A stretch of DNA of 64,000 nucleotides from Rhizobium ecuadorense (GTDB lineage Bacteria > Pseudomonadota > Alphaproteobacteria > Rhizobiales > Rhizobiaceae), in contig NZ_LFIO01000023.1 in NCBI RefSeq assembly GCF_001187535.1, positions 124,001 to 188,000 on the forward strand, given 5' to 3'. The position numbers and the translations under genes are program-made. The notes under the pieces were generated by a model that did no database searches, had not been told where the DNA came from, and worked only from the letters and a program-made list of their open reading frames with translations. Of this stretch, positions 19,560-29,264 are shown in pieces. How positions within the stretch are numbered: position 1 is the stretch's first letter; each line of letters starts with the position of its first letter.

Positions 19560-20939
19560 ATGGACTTCGATCTCGTTCTGCAGGGCACGGTGGTGCTGCC
19601 GGACCGCATTCTCGAAGCGGGTTATGTCGCCGCCCGCGACGGCAGGATCGCCGAGGTCGGTCTCGGCGTGCCGCCCGCGGCGCGCGAACGGCATCTGCTC
19701 GGCAAAGCGTTGATCCTGCCCGGCGCGATCGACGCGCAGGTGCATTCGCTTTCCCAGAAGGACCAGGAGGATTTCGTCTGGTCGACGCGTTCGGCGGCAG
19801 CCGGCGGCGTAACAACGATCGTCGACATGCCCTATGACGAGGGCGATCTTGTCTGCTCGGCGGCGGCGGTCAAACGCAAGATAGACCATGCCGGGCAGCA
19901 GGCGCGCGTCGACTTCGCGCTTTACGGCACGGTCGATCCGGAAGAAGGCCCGGCGCGGATCGGCGAGATGGTCGAGGCAGGCGTTGCCGCCTTCAAATTC
20001 TCGACTTTCGGCACCGACCCCAAGCGTTTTCCACGCATTCCGCCGGCTCTGCTCGACGCCTGCTTTGCCGCCATCGCGCCGACGGGACTGACGGCGGGTG
20101 TGCACAATGAGGATGACGAGGCGGTGCGCAGCTATATGGCTGCGGTGAAGGCGAGCGGCATCACCGACTGGCAGGCGCATGGCCTGTCACGGCCGCCGAT
20201 TACCGAACTCTTGGCGATGCATACGATCTTCGAGACGGGAGCTGCCACCGGCTGCCCGGCGCATGTGGTGCACTGCTCGCTCGGGCGCGGCTATGACATT
20301 GCCCGCGCCTATCGGCGTGACGGTTTTGCCGCGACCGTCGAATGCTGCATCCATTATCTGACGCTCGACGAAGAGAACGACGTGAAACGCCTCGGCGGCA
20401 AAGCGAAGATCAATCCGCCGCTGCGGCCGCGCGCCGAGGTGGAGAAGCTCTGGCGGAAGGTGACCGAGGGCGACGTCTGGCTGGTCTCCACCGATCACGT
20501 CAGCTGGTCGGAGAACCGCAAGACCAATCCCGATATGCTCGCCAATGCCTCCGGCGTTCCGGGCCTGGAGGTGATGGTGCCGCTTTTCGTCAAAGGCGCC
20601 AGCGAGCGCGGCATTCCGCTGACATGGGCGGCGAAGCTGATGGCGGAGAACCCGGCCAGGCATTTCCGCCTCGACCATATCAAGGGGGCGCTGACGCCGG
20701 GCAAGGATGCCGATATCATCGTGCTGGAGCCGCGGGACAGCATCTATGACGCGTCTGCCAGCGGCAACAACGTCGTCGGCTGGAGCGCCTATAACGGCAT
20801 TCGCCTGCCGTGGAGCGTTGCGGCCACCTATCTCAGGGGCGAAAAGATCGCCGAAGGCGGCAAGGTGCTGGCCGAACCCGGCACCGGGCGGTTCGTCCGG
20901 CCGCTGCCGCGCCAGGTTGTTGCGGGAGCGCCTGCATGA
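19560..20939 (+). CDS. Hydantoinase-like cyclic amidohydrolase
   Basis: Dihydropyrimidinase/hydantoinase-family metal hydrolase, 459 residues; proposed here to open hydantoin-5-propionate to N-carbamoylglutamate. Visible are the probable carbamylated lysine in AFKFSTFG near 144, HNEDD near 180, VVHCSLGRG near 236 and STDHVSW near 310. The first metal motif is unusual: DAQVH (58-62) in place of DxHxH, with Gln60 replacing the first His. I start at the ATG at 19560, seven bases after GGAGG; an adjacent in-frame GTG at 19557 is also possible. Its stop overlaps the next start by four bases. Confidence 0.82.
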   Translation: MDFDLVLQGTVVLPDRILEAGYVAARDGRIAEVGLGVPPAARERHLLGKALILPGAIDAQVHSLSQKDQEDFVWSTRSAAAGGVTTIVDMPYDEGDLVCSAAAVKRKIDHAGQQARVDFALYGTVDPEEGPARIGEMVEAGVAAFKFSTFGTDPKRFPRIPPALLDACFAAIAPTGLTAGVHNEDDEAVRSYMAAVKASGITDWQAHGLSRPPITELLAMHTIFETGAATGCPAHVVHCSLGRGYDIARAYRRDGFAATVECCIHYLTLDEENDVKRLGGKAKINPPLRPRAEVEKLWRKVTEGDVWLVSTDHVSWSENRKTNPDMLANASGVPGLEVMVPLFVKGASERGIPLTWAAKLMAENPARHFRLDHIKGALTPGKDADIIVLEPRDSIYDASASGNNVVGWSAYNGIRLPWSVAATYLRGEKIAEGGKVLAEPGTGRFVRPLPRQVVAGAPA

Positions 20940-22216
20940 GCCGCAATCTGCCCGTCGATGCCGGCCGGATCGCCGCAGATCTCGAGGCGCTCGCCGCAAT
21001 TACCGAGCCCGGCCATCCCTGGACGCGGCGGGCCTTCACGCCGCTCTTTCTCGAAGGCCGGGCCTATATCGAAGCGCGGATGAAGGCGGCGGGGCTGGAA
21101 ACGAGGATCGATGCCGCCGGCAATCTGATCGGCCGGCGCACGGGCCGCAAACCCTGGCTCGGCACGATCATGCTCGGTTCGCATTCCGACACGGTGCCGG
21201 ATGGCGGCCGCTTCGACGGCATTGCCGGGGTAATTTCGGCGCTTGAGGTGGCGCGCGCGCTCAGCGACCGGGCGATCGAACTCGACCACGATCTCGAGAT
21301 CGTCGACTTCCTTGCCGAGGAGGTGAGCATCTTCGGCGTCTCCTGCATCGGCAGCCGGGGGATGACCGGGCAATTGCCGGAGGCCTGGCTTTCGCGTGTC
21401 AGCGACGGGCGCGACCTGGCCGACGCCATCGCCGAGCTGGGTGGCACGCCAGGCGTGCTGGCGCAGCAGAAGCGGCCCGATCTGGCAGGCTTCCTCGAGC
21501 TCCATATCGAGCAGGGACCGGTGCTCGAAGCCGAACGGGAGGACATCGGCATCGTCACCGCGATCTCCGGCATCACCCGCATCGAAATTGCCGTCGAGGG
21601 GCGGGCCGACCATGCCGGCACGACGCCGATGGATCGGCGGGCGGATGCGCTGGTGGCGGCCGCCCAGCTGGTGCTCGACATCCGCAACGCCGCCGCCGAG
21701 CTTGCCAAGATGCCGGGCCACTTCGCCGCGACGGTCGGTGAACTCAGGATCGAGCCGAATGCCGCCAATGTCGTACCGTCGAAAGTGGTGCTGCTGATCG
21801 ACGGCCGCGCCGAAATCCGCGACGATATGGAAGCTTTCTGCCGCTGGCTCGACGGTCATGTCGAAAAGCTCGCCGACGCCTATGGCGTGACGATCAAGCC
21901 GCCGAGCCGGGTGTCCGACAATCTGCCGACGCCGGGCGATGCCGGGCTGCTGTCGACGCTGGAGGCCGCCTGCATCAGCGTCGGCGCCAAACATCGCCGC
22001 ATGGCCTCCGGCGCCGGGCACGATACCGCCTGGATCGCCAAGGTGGCGCCGGCGGCGATGATCTTCGTGCCTTGCCGGGACGGCCGCAGCCATTGCCCCG
22101 ACGAATGGGCCGACAATGACGATATCGCGCTCGGCGCCGCCGTGCTGTTCGAGGCGGTGCACGAAATGGACAGAGATTTGAACCAGGAGAAACCGGATGG
22201 GACGCATACTGGTTGA
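20936..22216 (+). CDS. M20-family N-carbamoyl-L-amino acid amidohydrolase
   Basis: Zinc-dependent amidohydrolase of the allantoate amidohydrolase/N-carbamoyl-L-amino acid hydrolase type, 426 residues. Metal ligands are in place: GSHSDTVPDGGRFDG near residue 81 (His83, Asp94), AEEVSIFG near 127 (Glu128-129), LELHIEQGPVLE near 188 and a late SHCPDEW. In context it should release glutamate, ammonia and carbon dioxide from N-carbamoyl-L-glutamate. The ATG overlaps the hydantoinase stop; the end overlaps the DUF917 gene by 20 bases, so the three are translationally linked. Confidence 0.88.
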   Translation: MSRNLPVDAGRIAADLEALAAITEPGHPWTRRAFTPLFLEGRAYIEARMKAAGLETRIDAAGNLIGRRTGRKPWLGTIMLGSHSDTVPDGGRFDGIAGVISALEVARALSDRAIELDHDLEIVDFLAEEVSIFGVSCIGSRGMTGQLPEAWLSRVSDGRDLADAIAELGGTPGVLAQQKRPDLAGFLELHIEQGPVLEAEREDIGIVTAISGITRIEIAVEGRADHAGTTPMDRRADALVAAAQLVLDIRNAAAELAKMPGHFAATVGELRIEPNAANVVPSKVVLLIDGRAEIRDDMEAFCRWLDGHVEKLADAYGVTIKPPSRVSDNLPTPGDAGLLSTLEAACISVGAKHRRMASGAGHDTAWIAKVAPAAMIFVPCRDGRSHCPDEWADNDDIALGAAVLFEAVHEMDRDLNQEKPDGTHTG

Positions 22217-23294
22217 GAAGGACGTGGAAGCAGCCGTCAAGGGCGGCTCCGTCTATGCCGCCGGCGGCGGCGGCTGGGCCGATCATGGGCGAATGCTTGG
22301 GTTTGCCGCCGTCACTATCGGCAAGCCGGAGCTGGTGTCGATCGACGAGCTGCAGGATGACGCCTGGATCGCCACGGCGGCGGCGATCGGCGCGCCGGCC
22401 TCCACCACGCCCTGGGAAATGCAGGGCATCGATTATGTCAAAGCCGTGCAATTGCTGCAGGAGGCGTTGGGTGAAAAGCTTTCCGGGCTGATCATCGGCC
22501 AGAACGGCAAATCCTCGACGCTGAACGGCTGGCTGCCTTCGGCGATCCTCGGCACCAAGGTGGTCGACGCGGTCGGCGATATCCGCGCCCATCCCACCGG
22601 CGACATGGGCTCGATCGGCATGGCCGGTTCACCCGAGCCGATGATCCAGACCGCCGTCGGCGGCAATCGGGCCGAGAACCGCTATATCGAGCTGGTGGTA
22701 AAGGGGGCGACGGCGAAGATCTCGCCGGTGCTGCGCGCGGCCGCCGATCAATCCGGCGGTTTTATCGCCAGCTGCCGCAACCCGCTGCGCGCTTCCTATG
22801 TCCGTAGCCATGCCGCACTCGGCGGCATCTCGATGGCGCTGGTGCTCGGAGAAGCGATCATCGCGGCGGAAAAGCGCGGCGGATCTAATGTTATCGATGC
22901 GATCTGCAAGACGACGGGCGGGCATATCCTCGCCGAGGGCGTCATCTCTCGAAAGGACGTCGTCTACACCAAGGAAGCCTTCGACATCGGCACGGTCACC
23001 GTCGGCACGGGCGCAAAATCGGTGGCGCTGCATGTGATGAACGAATATATGGCGGTCGACGATGCGAATGGCGCCCGGCTTGCGACCTTCCCCGCGGTGA
23101 TCACCACGCTGTCGCCGGAGGGCGAGCCGCTCAGCGTCGGCCAATTGCAGGAGGGCATGCATGTGTTCATCCTGCATGTGCCGAAGGATATCATTCCGCT
23201 GTCGGCAAGCGTGCTCGATCCCACCGTCTATCCCGTCGTCGAAAAGGCGATGGGGATAGAGATCGCCCGCTACGCTTTGGAAACGAAGGCCTGA
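22197..23294 (+). CDS. DUF917/S-methyl-thiohydantoin desulfurase-like protein
   Basis: A 365-residue DUF917 protein, a family now annotated as S-methyl-thiohydantoin desulfurase domain. Typical stretches are YAAGGGGWADHGRMLG near residue 19, HPTGDMGSIGMAGSPEP near 131 and GGHILAEGVISRKD near 240. In this operon it would remove sulfur from the thiohydantoin propionate made by the urocanase-like enzyme, yielding hydantoin propionate and sulfide. AGGAG lies seven bases before its ATG, which is inside the previous gene. Function rests on family name and context. Confidence 0.8.
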   Translation: MGRILVEKDVEAAVKGGSVYAAGGGGWADHGRMLGFAAVTIGKPELVSIDELQDDAWIATAAAIGAPASTTPWEMQGIDYVKAVQLLQEALGEKLSGLIIGQNGKSSTLNGWLPSAILGTKVVDAVGDIRAHPTGDMGSIGMAGSPEPMIQTAVGGNRAENRYIELVVKGATAKISPVLRAAADQSGGFIASCRNPLRASYVRSHAALGGISMALVLGEAIIAAEKRGGSNVIDAICKTTGGHILAEGVISRKDVVYTKEAFDIGTVTVGTGAKSVALHVMNEYMAVDDANGARLATFPAVITTLSPEGEPLSVGQLQEGMHVFILHVPKDIIPLSASVLDPTVYPVVEKAMGIEIARYALETKA

Positions 23295-23297
23295 ACC

Positions 23298-23627
23298 ATG
23301 ACGCGCGATCCCGGCCTTGAAGAGCTGTTGCGCGAGGAACTCGGCGATCGACCGGGCCTTGCCGAAAAATCGATGTTCGGCGGCTCCGCCTTCATGCTGA
23401 ACGGCAATCTTCTCTGCGGCGCGCGCCACGACGGCATGCTGGTCCGTCTCGGCCGAGGCAATGACGGCTGGGCGCTGGCGCTGCCGGGCGTGATCCAGAT
23501 GCTGTCCGGCGAACGGGTGATGCAAGGCTGGGTGCGGGCGACGGCTGCGGTTTACGGCGACGATGCGCTGAGACGGCGTTTGCTCGGTGCGGCACTTGCC
23601 TACGTGGAATCGCTGCCGGGGAAGTAG
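23298..23627 (+). CDS. TfoX N-terminal domain protein
   Basis: A 109-residue single TfoX/Sxy N-terminal domain: LAEKSMFGGSAFMLNGNLLCG near residue 20 is the family core, followed by VMQGWVRATAAVYGDDAL. Free-standing TfoX-N proteins are common in rhizobia, with no established role. It follows the DUF917 stop after three bases and so shares the transcript, but I see no obvious part for it in the pathway. Confidence 0.8.
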   Translation: MTRDPGLEELLREELGDRPGLAEKSMFGGSAFMLNGNLLCGARHDGMLVRLGRGNDGWALALPGVIQMLSGERVMQGWVRATAAVYGDDALRRRLLGAALAYVESLPGK

Positions 23628-23637
23628 AGACTGCGCT

Positions 23638-23831
23638 TTCCCCCTTCTCCCCAGCGGGGGTCCGAAGGACAGATGAGGGGGTGAGCGGCAAAGCCGCGAG
23701 TGCCTGAGCGCAAGCGAAGGGCAATGAATGTTTTACCGTGTGGCCCCCTCATCCGACCCTTCGGGGCCACCGACCAGGGTCGAGCCACAGGTCTCGACCC
23801 GTCCTTCGGACCGCCGCCGGGGAGAAGGGAA
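23638..23831. repeat. Second inverted pair of CCCCCTCATCCGACCC repeat units
   Basis: Units at 23638-23685 (CTTCTCCCCAGCGGGG...GATGAGGGGG) and 23735-23831 (CCGTGTGGCCCCCTCATCCGACCC...GGGGAGAAGG) are inverted to each other and homologous to the pair at 2013-2222. The right unit is split by about 40 extra bases (ACCAGGGTCGAGCCACAGG and on). They fill the gap between the TfoX-like and urocanase-like genes. Confidence 0.75.
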
Positions 23832-23861
23832 AAAAACTGAGAACCAAGCGAGGAACCCACG

Positions 23862-25523
23862 ATGCCGAAGGCCAATCCACGTCATCCGAAATTTCCGATT
23901 CCCGGCGGGCCGGACTTGCGTGCCAAGGGCTGGCGGCAGGAGGCGCTGCTGCGGCTGCTCGAAAATGTGCTGTCGGTCGGCGAGGATCCCGAAAACCTGA
24001 TCGTCTATGCCGCGCTCGGCAAGGCTGCGCGCAACTGGGCGGCGCACAAGGGCATCGTCAAGGTGCTGACCGAGATGGAGGAGGACCAGACGCTGCTCAT
24101 CCAGTCGGGCAAGCCGATCGGGCTGGTACGAACGCACGCCAAGGCGCCGCTCGTCATCATGGCGAACTGCAATATCGTCGGGCAATGGGCGAAGGCCGAA
24201 GTGTTCTATGAGCTGCAGCGCAAGGGACTGATCTGCTGGGGCGGACTGACGGCGGGCGCCTGGCAATATATCGGCAGCCAGGGCGTCATTCAGGGGACCT
24301 ATGAGATCTTCATGCGCATTGCCGAGCGGCGCTTCGGCGGCGATCTTGCCGGCCGCTTCGTGCTGACGGCCGGGCTTGGCGGCATGGGCGGGGCGCAGCC
24401 GCTCGCCGGTCGCATGGCAGGGGCGGCGATCCTCTGTGTAGATATCGACCCGGAACGGGCCTGCAAGCGCCAGCAGATCGGTTATCTCCAGGAAATCGCG
24501 CCCGATCTTGATACCGCCCTTCAGATGATCGATGCGGCGGTCAAGGAGAAGCGGGCGCTGTCGGTCGGGCTGGTCGGCAATGCGGCCGAGGTCTATCCCG
24601 AAATTGCCCGGCGCGGCATCGTGCCCGATATCGTCACCGACCAGACCTCGGCGCACGACCTCGTCTATGGCTATGTGCCGAAGGGCATGAGCCTCGATCA
24701 GGTCAAAGGGCTGCGCGACGACGGCCAGGGGCAATTGATGGCGGCAAGCCGCGCCTCGATCGTCGAGCATGTGACGGCGATGCTGGAATTCCAGAAGCGC
24801 GGCGCGGAAGTCTTCGACAATGGCAACCTTATCCGCACCCAGGCGAAAGAGGGTGGCGTCACCAATGCCTTCGACATTCCGATCTTCACCGAAGCCTATC
24901 TGAGGCCGCTGTTTGCCCGGGCGATCGGCCCGTTCCGCTGGATGGCGCTCTCAGGCGAGGAGAGCGATATCGCCCGCATCGACGACCTGCTGCTCGAACT
25001 CTTCCCCGACAACAGGATCATCACCAACTGGATCCGGCTGGCGCGCCAGCATGTTCCCTTCGAAGGGCTGCCGGCCCGCATTGCCTGGCTCGGTCACGGC
25101 GAACGCACGATGCTGGCGCGGCGGGTTAACGCGCTGGTCGCAGGCGGCGAGCTCAAAGGCCCCATCGCCTTTTCCCGCGACCATCTCGACGCCGGCGCCA
25201 TGGCGCATCCGAATATCATGACCGAGCGGATGAAGGACGGATCGGATGCGATCGCCGACTGGCCGCTGATCGATGCGATGATGCTCTGCTCGTCGATGGC
25301 CGATCTCGTCGTCGTCCATTCCGGCGGCGGCGGCTATGCCGGCTACATGACAAGCTGCGGCGTCACCGTCGTCGCCGACGGCAGCGATGCCGCCGATGAG
25401 CGGCTGGACCACGCGCTGACCAACGACACCGCCCTCGGCGTCATGCGGTATGCCGATGCCGGTTATGAGGAGGCGCTTGATGAGGTGGCGAAGAAGGATG
25501 TGCCCTATATCAGGCTGGATTGA
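23862..25523 (+). CDS. Urocanase paralogue, probable thiourocanate hydratase
   Basis: A 553-residue protein collinear with urocanase HutU: QSGKPIGLVRTHAKAP near residue 85, TAGLGGMGGAQPLAGRMAG for NAD+ near 168, VTDQTSAHD near 256. Signature residues differ: the catalytic Cys410 of Pseudomonas HutU, in GLPARICW, is Ala408 here (GLPARIAW), and FDYGNNIRQ is FDNGNLIRT. No normal hutH is nearby. A urocanase tuned to 2-thio-urocanate, forming the thiohydantoin propionate used by DUF917, fits the operon. Its distance from the upstream genes is due to the inserted repeats. Alignment is from memory of HutU. Confidence 0.8.
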   Translation: MPKANPRHPKFPIPGGPDLRAKGWRQEALLRLLENVLSVGEDPENLIVYAALGKAARNWAAHKGIVKVLTEMEEDQTLLIQSGKPIGLVRTHAKAPLVIMANCNIVGQWAKAEVFYELQRKGLICWGGLTAGAWQYIGSQGVIQGTYEIFMRIAERRFGGDLAGRFVLTAGLGGMGGAQPLAGRMAGAAILCVDIDPERACKRQQIGYLQEIAPDLDTALQMIDAAVKEKRALSVGLVGNAAEVYPEIARRGIVPDIVTDQTSAHDLVYGYVPKGMSLDQVKGLRDDGQGQLMAASRASIVEHVTAMLEFQKRGAEVFDNGNLIRTQAKEGGVTNAFDIPIFTEAYLRPLFARAIGPFRWMALSGEESDIARIDDLLLELFPDNRIITNWIRLARQHVPFEGLPARIAWLGHGERTMLARRVNALVAGGELKGPIAFSRDHLDAGAMAHPNIMTERMKDGSDAIADWPLIDAMMLCSSMADLVVVHSGGGGYAGYMTSCGVTVVADGSDAADERLDHALTNDTALGVMRYADAGYEEALDEVAKKDVPYIRLD

Positions 25524-25555
25524 GTCGGGGGCAGGTATCGGCCAGATATCGAGCG

Positions 25556-27201
<1,646 letters not shown>

Positions 27202-27235
27202 ATCTTCATCCTGACGAACCTTCGAGTTCATTGGT

Positions 27236-27349
27236 TAGAACAGGATGATTTTAGGCCGGTTGGCCTAAAATCTGAATCCTGTTCTACATTAAAGAGTTAG
27301 AGCATGATGTCGCCCGAAAACCGCTCACACTTTTCGGCATCATGCTCTA
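27236..27349 (-). repeat. Two-palindrome intergenic repeat (RIME-like), copy 2
   Basis: Inverted copy of the element at 17823-17936, with both palindromes complete. It fills the gap between the MFS gene and the LysR gene and overlaps the last codons of the latter: the LysR reading frame ends in AGAGCATGA, where the TGA belongs to the repeat's palindrome. Confidence 0.88.
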
Positions 27350-28251
27350 TCCGCAATATCCCAATAGGGCGGATCGCCAAAACTCTTCTTCAGATGATCG
27401 GCGATGGCGCGCAGCTTGGCCGAGGGATTGCGGCCCTCGGGATGAGCCATGTAGATGAATTCGGCCTCCGGCCTGTGGCCGATATCGATTTCGGCAAGCC
27501 TGCCTTCGCGGATGGCCGGGCCGGCGATAAAGGCGGGCAGCAGCGCGATGCCGAGACCGGCAATCGCGGCGTCGCGCAGCATGTCGCCATTGTTGATGCC
27601 GAGCGCCAGTTTCGCGCGGACGACGACCGCACCCTCCGGCGTCTGGAAGCGCCAGTCGGCGACGCCGCGATTGGTGTAGAAGATGCCGCGATGGCTGTTG
27701 AGATCATCAAGCGACAACGGCATTCCCTCCCGCGCGAGATAATCCGGCGACGCACAGAGCAGGCGGCGACTCGGCGCAAGCTTCCAGGCGACCAGCCGGC
27801 TGTCGGCGATCGGGCCGTTGCGGATGATGGCGTCATAGCCGTCCGAGCCGGCATCGACACGCCGGTCGTCGATATCGAGCGTCAGTTCGATATCGGGATG
27901 GTCGGCAAGAAAGGGGTAGAGCGCCGGGCCGAGATGCATGCGGCCGAAGGTGACGGGGGCGGCGATGCGGATCGGCCCCGACAGCGTGCCGCGCCGCTCG
28001 GCCATATCGGCGGCGGCCTCCTCGATCTCGCGCACGATACGCCCGGCGCGCTCCAGAAAGACCACACCGTCCTCGGTCAAGGCCAGCTTGCGCGTCGTTC
28101 GGTGCAGTAGCGTGCCGCCCAGCGATTTCTCCAGTTCCGCCAGCCTTTCGCTGACGACGGATTTGGAGAGCCTGAGGCGCCGGGCCGCCTCGCTGACCGA
28201 GCCTGCCTCGACGACGGCGACAAAAGCCGCAATACCTTCGATCCTGATCAT
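27340..28251 (-). CDS. LysR-family transcriptional regulator
   Basis: A 303-residue LysR protein: winged helix at residues 1-60 (VVEAGSVSEAARRLRLSKSVVSERLAEL), then a periplasmic-binding-like effector domain. It is divergent from the short-chain dehydrogenase at 28377, and the 125-base gap holds a palindrome GAATTCGAATTC at 28266-28277, so it probably controls that gene and itself. The final codons come from the adjoining repeat. Confidence 0.9.
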   Translation of the reverse strand: MIRIEGIAAFVAVVEAGSVSEAARRLRLSKSVVSERLAELEKSLGGTLLHRTTRKLALTEDGVVFLERAGRIVREIEEAAADMAERRGTLSGPIRIAAPVTFGRMHLGPALYPFLADHPDIELTLDIDDRRVDAGSDGYDAIIRNGPIADSRLVAWKLAPSRRLLCASPDYLAREGMPLSLDDLNSHRGIFYTNRGVADWRFQTPEGAVVVRAKLALGINNGDMLRDAAIAGLGIALLPAFIAGPAIREGRLAEIDIGHRPEAEFIYMAHPEGRNPSAKLRAIADHLKKSFGDPPYWDIADRA

Positions 28252-28376
28252 CGTTCGGTCTTTCCGAATTCGAATTCCCCGATCTGGAGACTAATCCGAA
28301 CGAAAAGAAAATGCCATCTTCCACTCAACGCAAGAGACGGCAAGGGCCGCCTCGCTTCAACACAGGAGATGGAACC

Positions 28377-29141
28377 ATGAACCGCTTGAACAACAAGGTC
28401 GCGATCATCACCGGCGCAAGCTCCGGCATCGGCCGCGTCACCGCAAAGCTCTTTGCCGCCGAAGGCGCAAAGGTCGTCGTCGGCGCCCGACGTCAGACCG
28501 AACTTGACAGTCTCGTCGCGGAGATCAAGGCAGAGGGCGGCGACGCCGTCGCCATCGCCGGCGACGTCCGGTCGGAAGACTATCACAAGGCGCTGGTCGC
28601 GGCCGCCGTGGCCCATTACGGCAAGCTCGACATCGCCTTCAACAATGCCGGCATCATCGGCGAGGCTGGCCCGAGCACCGGTGTCTCGGAAGCAGGCTTC
28701 AGCGAGGCGCTGGCCGTCAATCTGACAGCCTCCTTCCTCGCCGCCAAACATCAGATCGGCGCCATGACGGAAAATGGCGGCGGCTCGGTGATCTTCACCT
28801 CGACCTTCGTCGGCTACAGCTTCGCCTTTCCCGGCGTCGCCGCTTATGCCGCCAGCAAATCCGGGCTGATCGGGCTGACGCAGGCGCTCGCGGCTGAATT
28901 CGGACCGCAGGGCGTGCGCGTCAATGCCATTCTGCCGGGTGCGGTCGATACCGACATGTACCGGGACATGAACGATACGGCCGACAAGCAGGTTGCCGTC
29001 ACCAATATGCATGCGCTGAAGCGTGTCGCGACACCGGACGAACTCGCCCGCTCGGTTCTCTACCTCGCCTCCGACGATGCGAGCTTCGTCACCGGCACGG
29101 CTTCGCTGGTCGACGGCGGCATTTCGATCACCCGCAGTTGA
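28377..29141 (+). CDS. Short-chain dehydrogenase/reductase
   Basis: NAD(P)-dependent oxidoreductase of the classical SDR type, 254 residues: cofactor motif TGASSGIG at 12-19, NNAG near 88, and the catalytic block with Ser (TSTFVGY) near 140 and YAASK near 155. Substrate cannot be told. The ATG at 28377 follows AGGAG by eight bases. Divergent from a LysR gene that is its likely regulator. Confidence 0.9.
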   Translation: MNRLNNKVAIITGASSGIGRVTAKLFAAEGAKVVVGARRQTELDSLVAEIKAEGGDAVAIAGDVRSEDYHKALVAAAVAHYGKLDIAFNNAGIIGEAGPSTGVSEAGFSEALAVNLTASFLAAKHQIGAMTENGGGSVIFTSTFVGYSFAFPGVAAYAASKSGLIGLTQALAAEFGPQGVRVNAILPGAVDTDMYRDMNDTADKQVAVTNMHALKRVATPDELARSVLYLASDDASFVTGTASLVDGGISITRS

Positions 29142-29264
29142 GACGCGCGGCGCGATTATTGGCCGGCGGGTTGGCGATCTCTCTCCAACCCGCCCGCGCG
29201 ATTGCATGTTCTACGCCAAAGGCTTAGGGTCGGGGCCGGTCAATAAGGCGACGGGTAGAAAGCC

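Noticed and set aside
17950..25523. Ordinary histidine utilisation (hut) operon
   Set aside because: The lyase lacks the MIO triad, the urocanase lacks its catalytic Cys, and DUF917 and carbamoylase genes have no place in the hut pathway.
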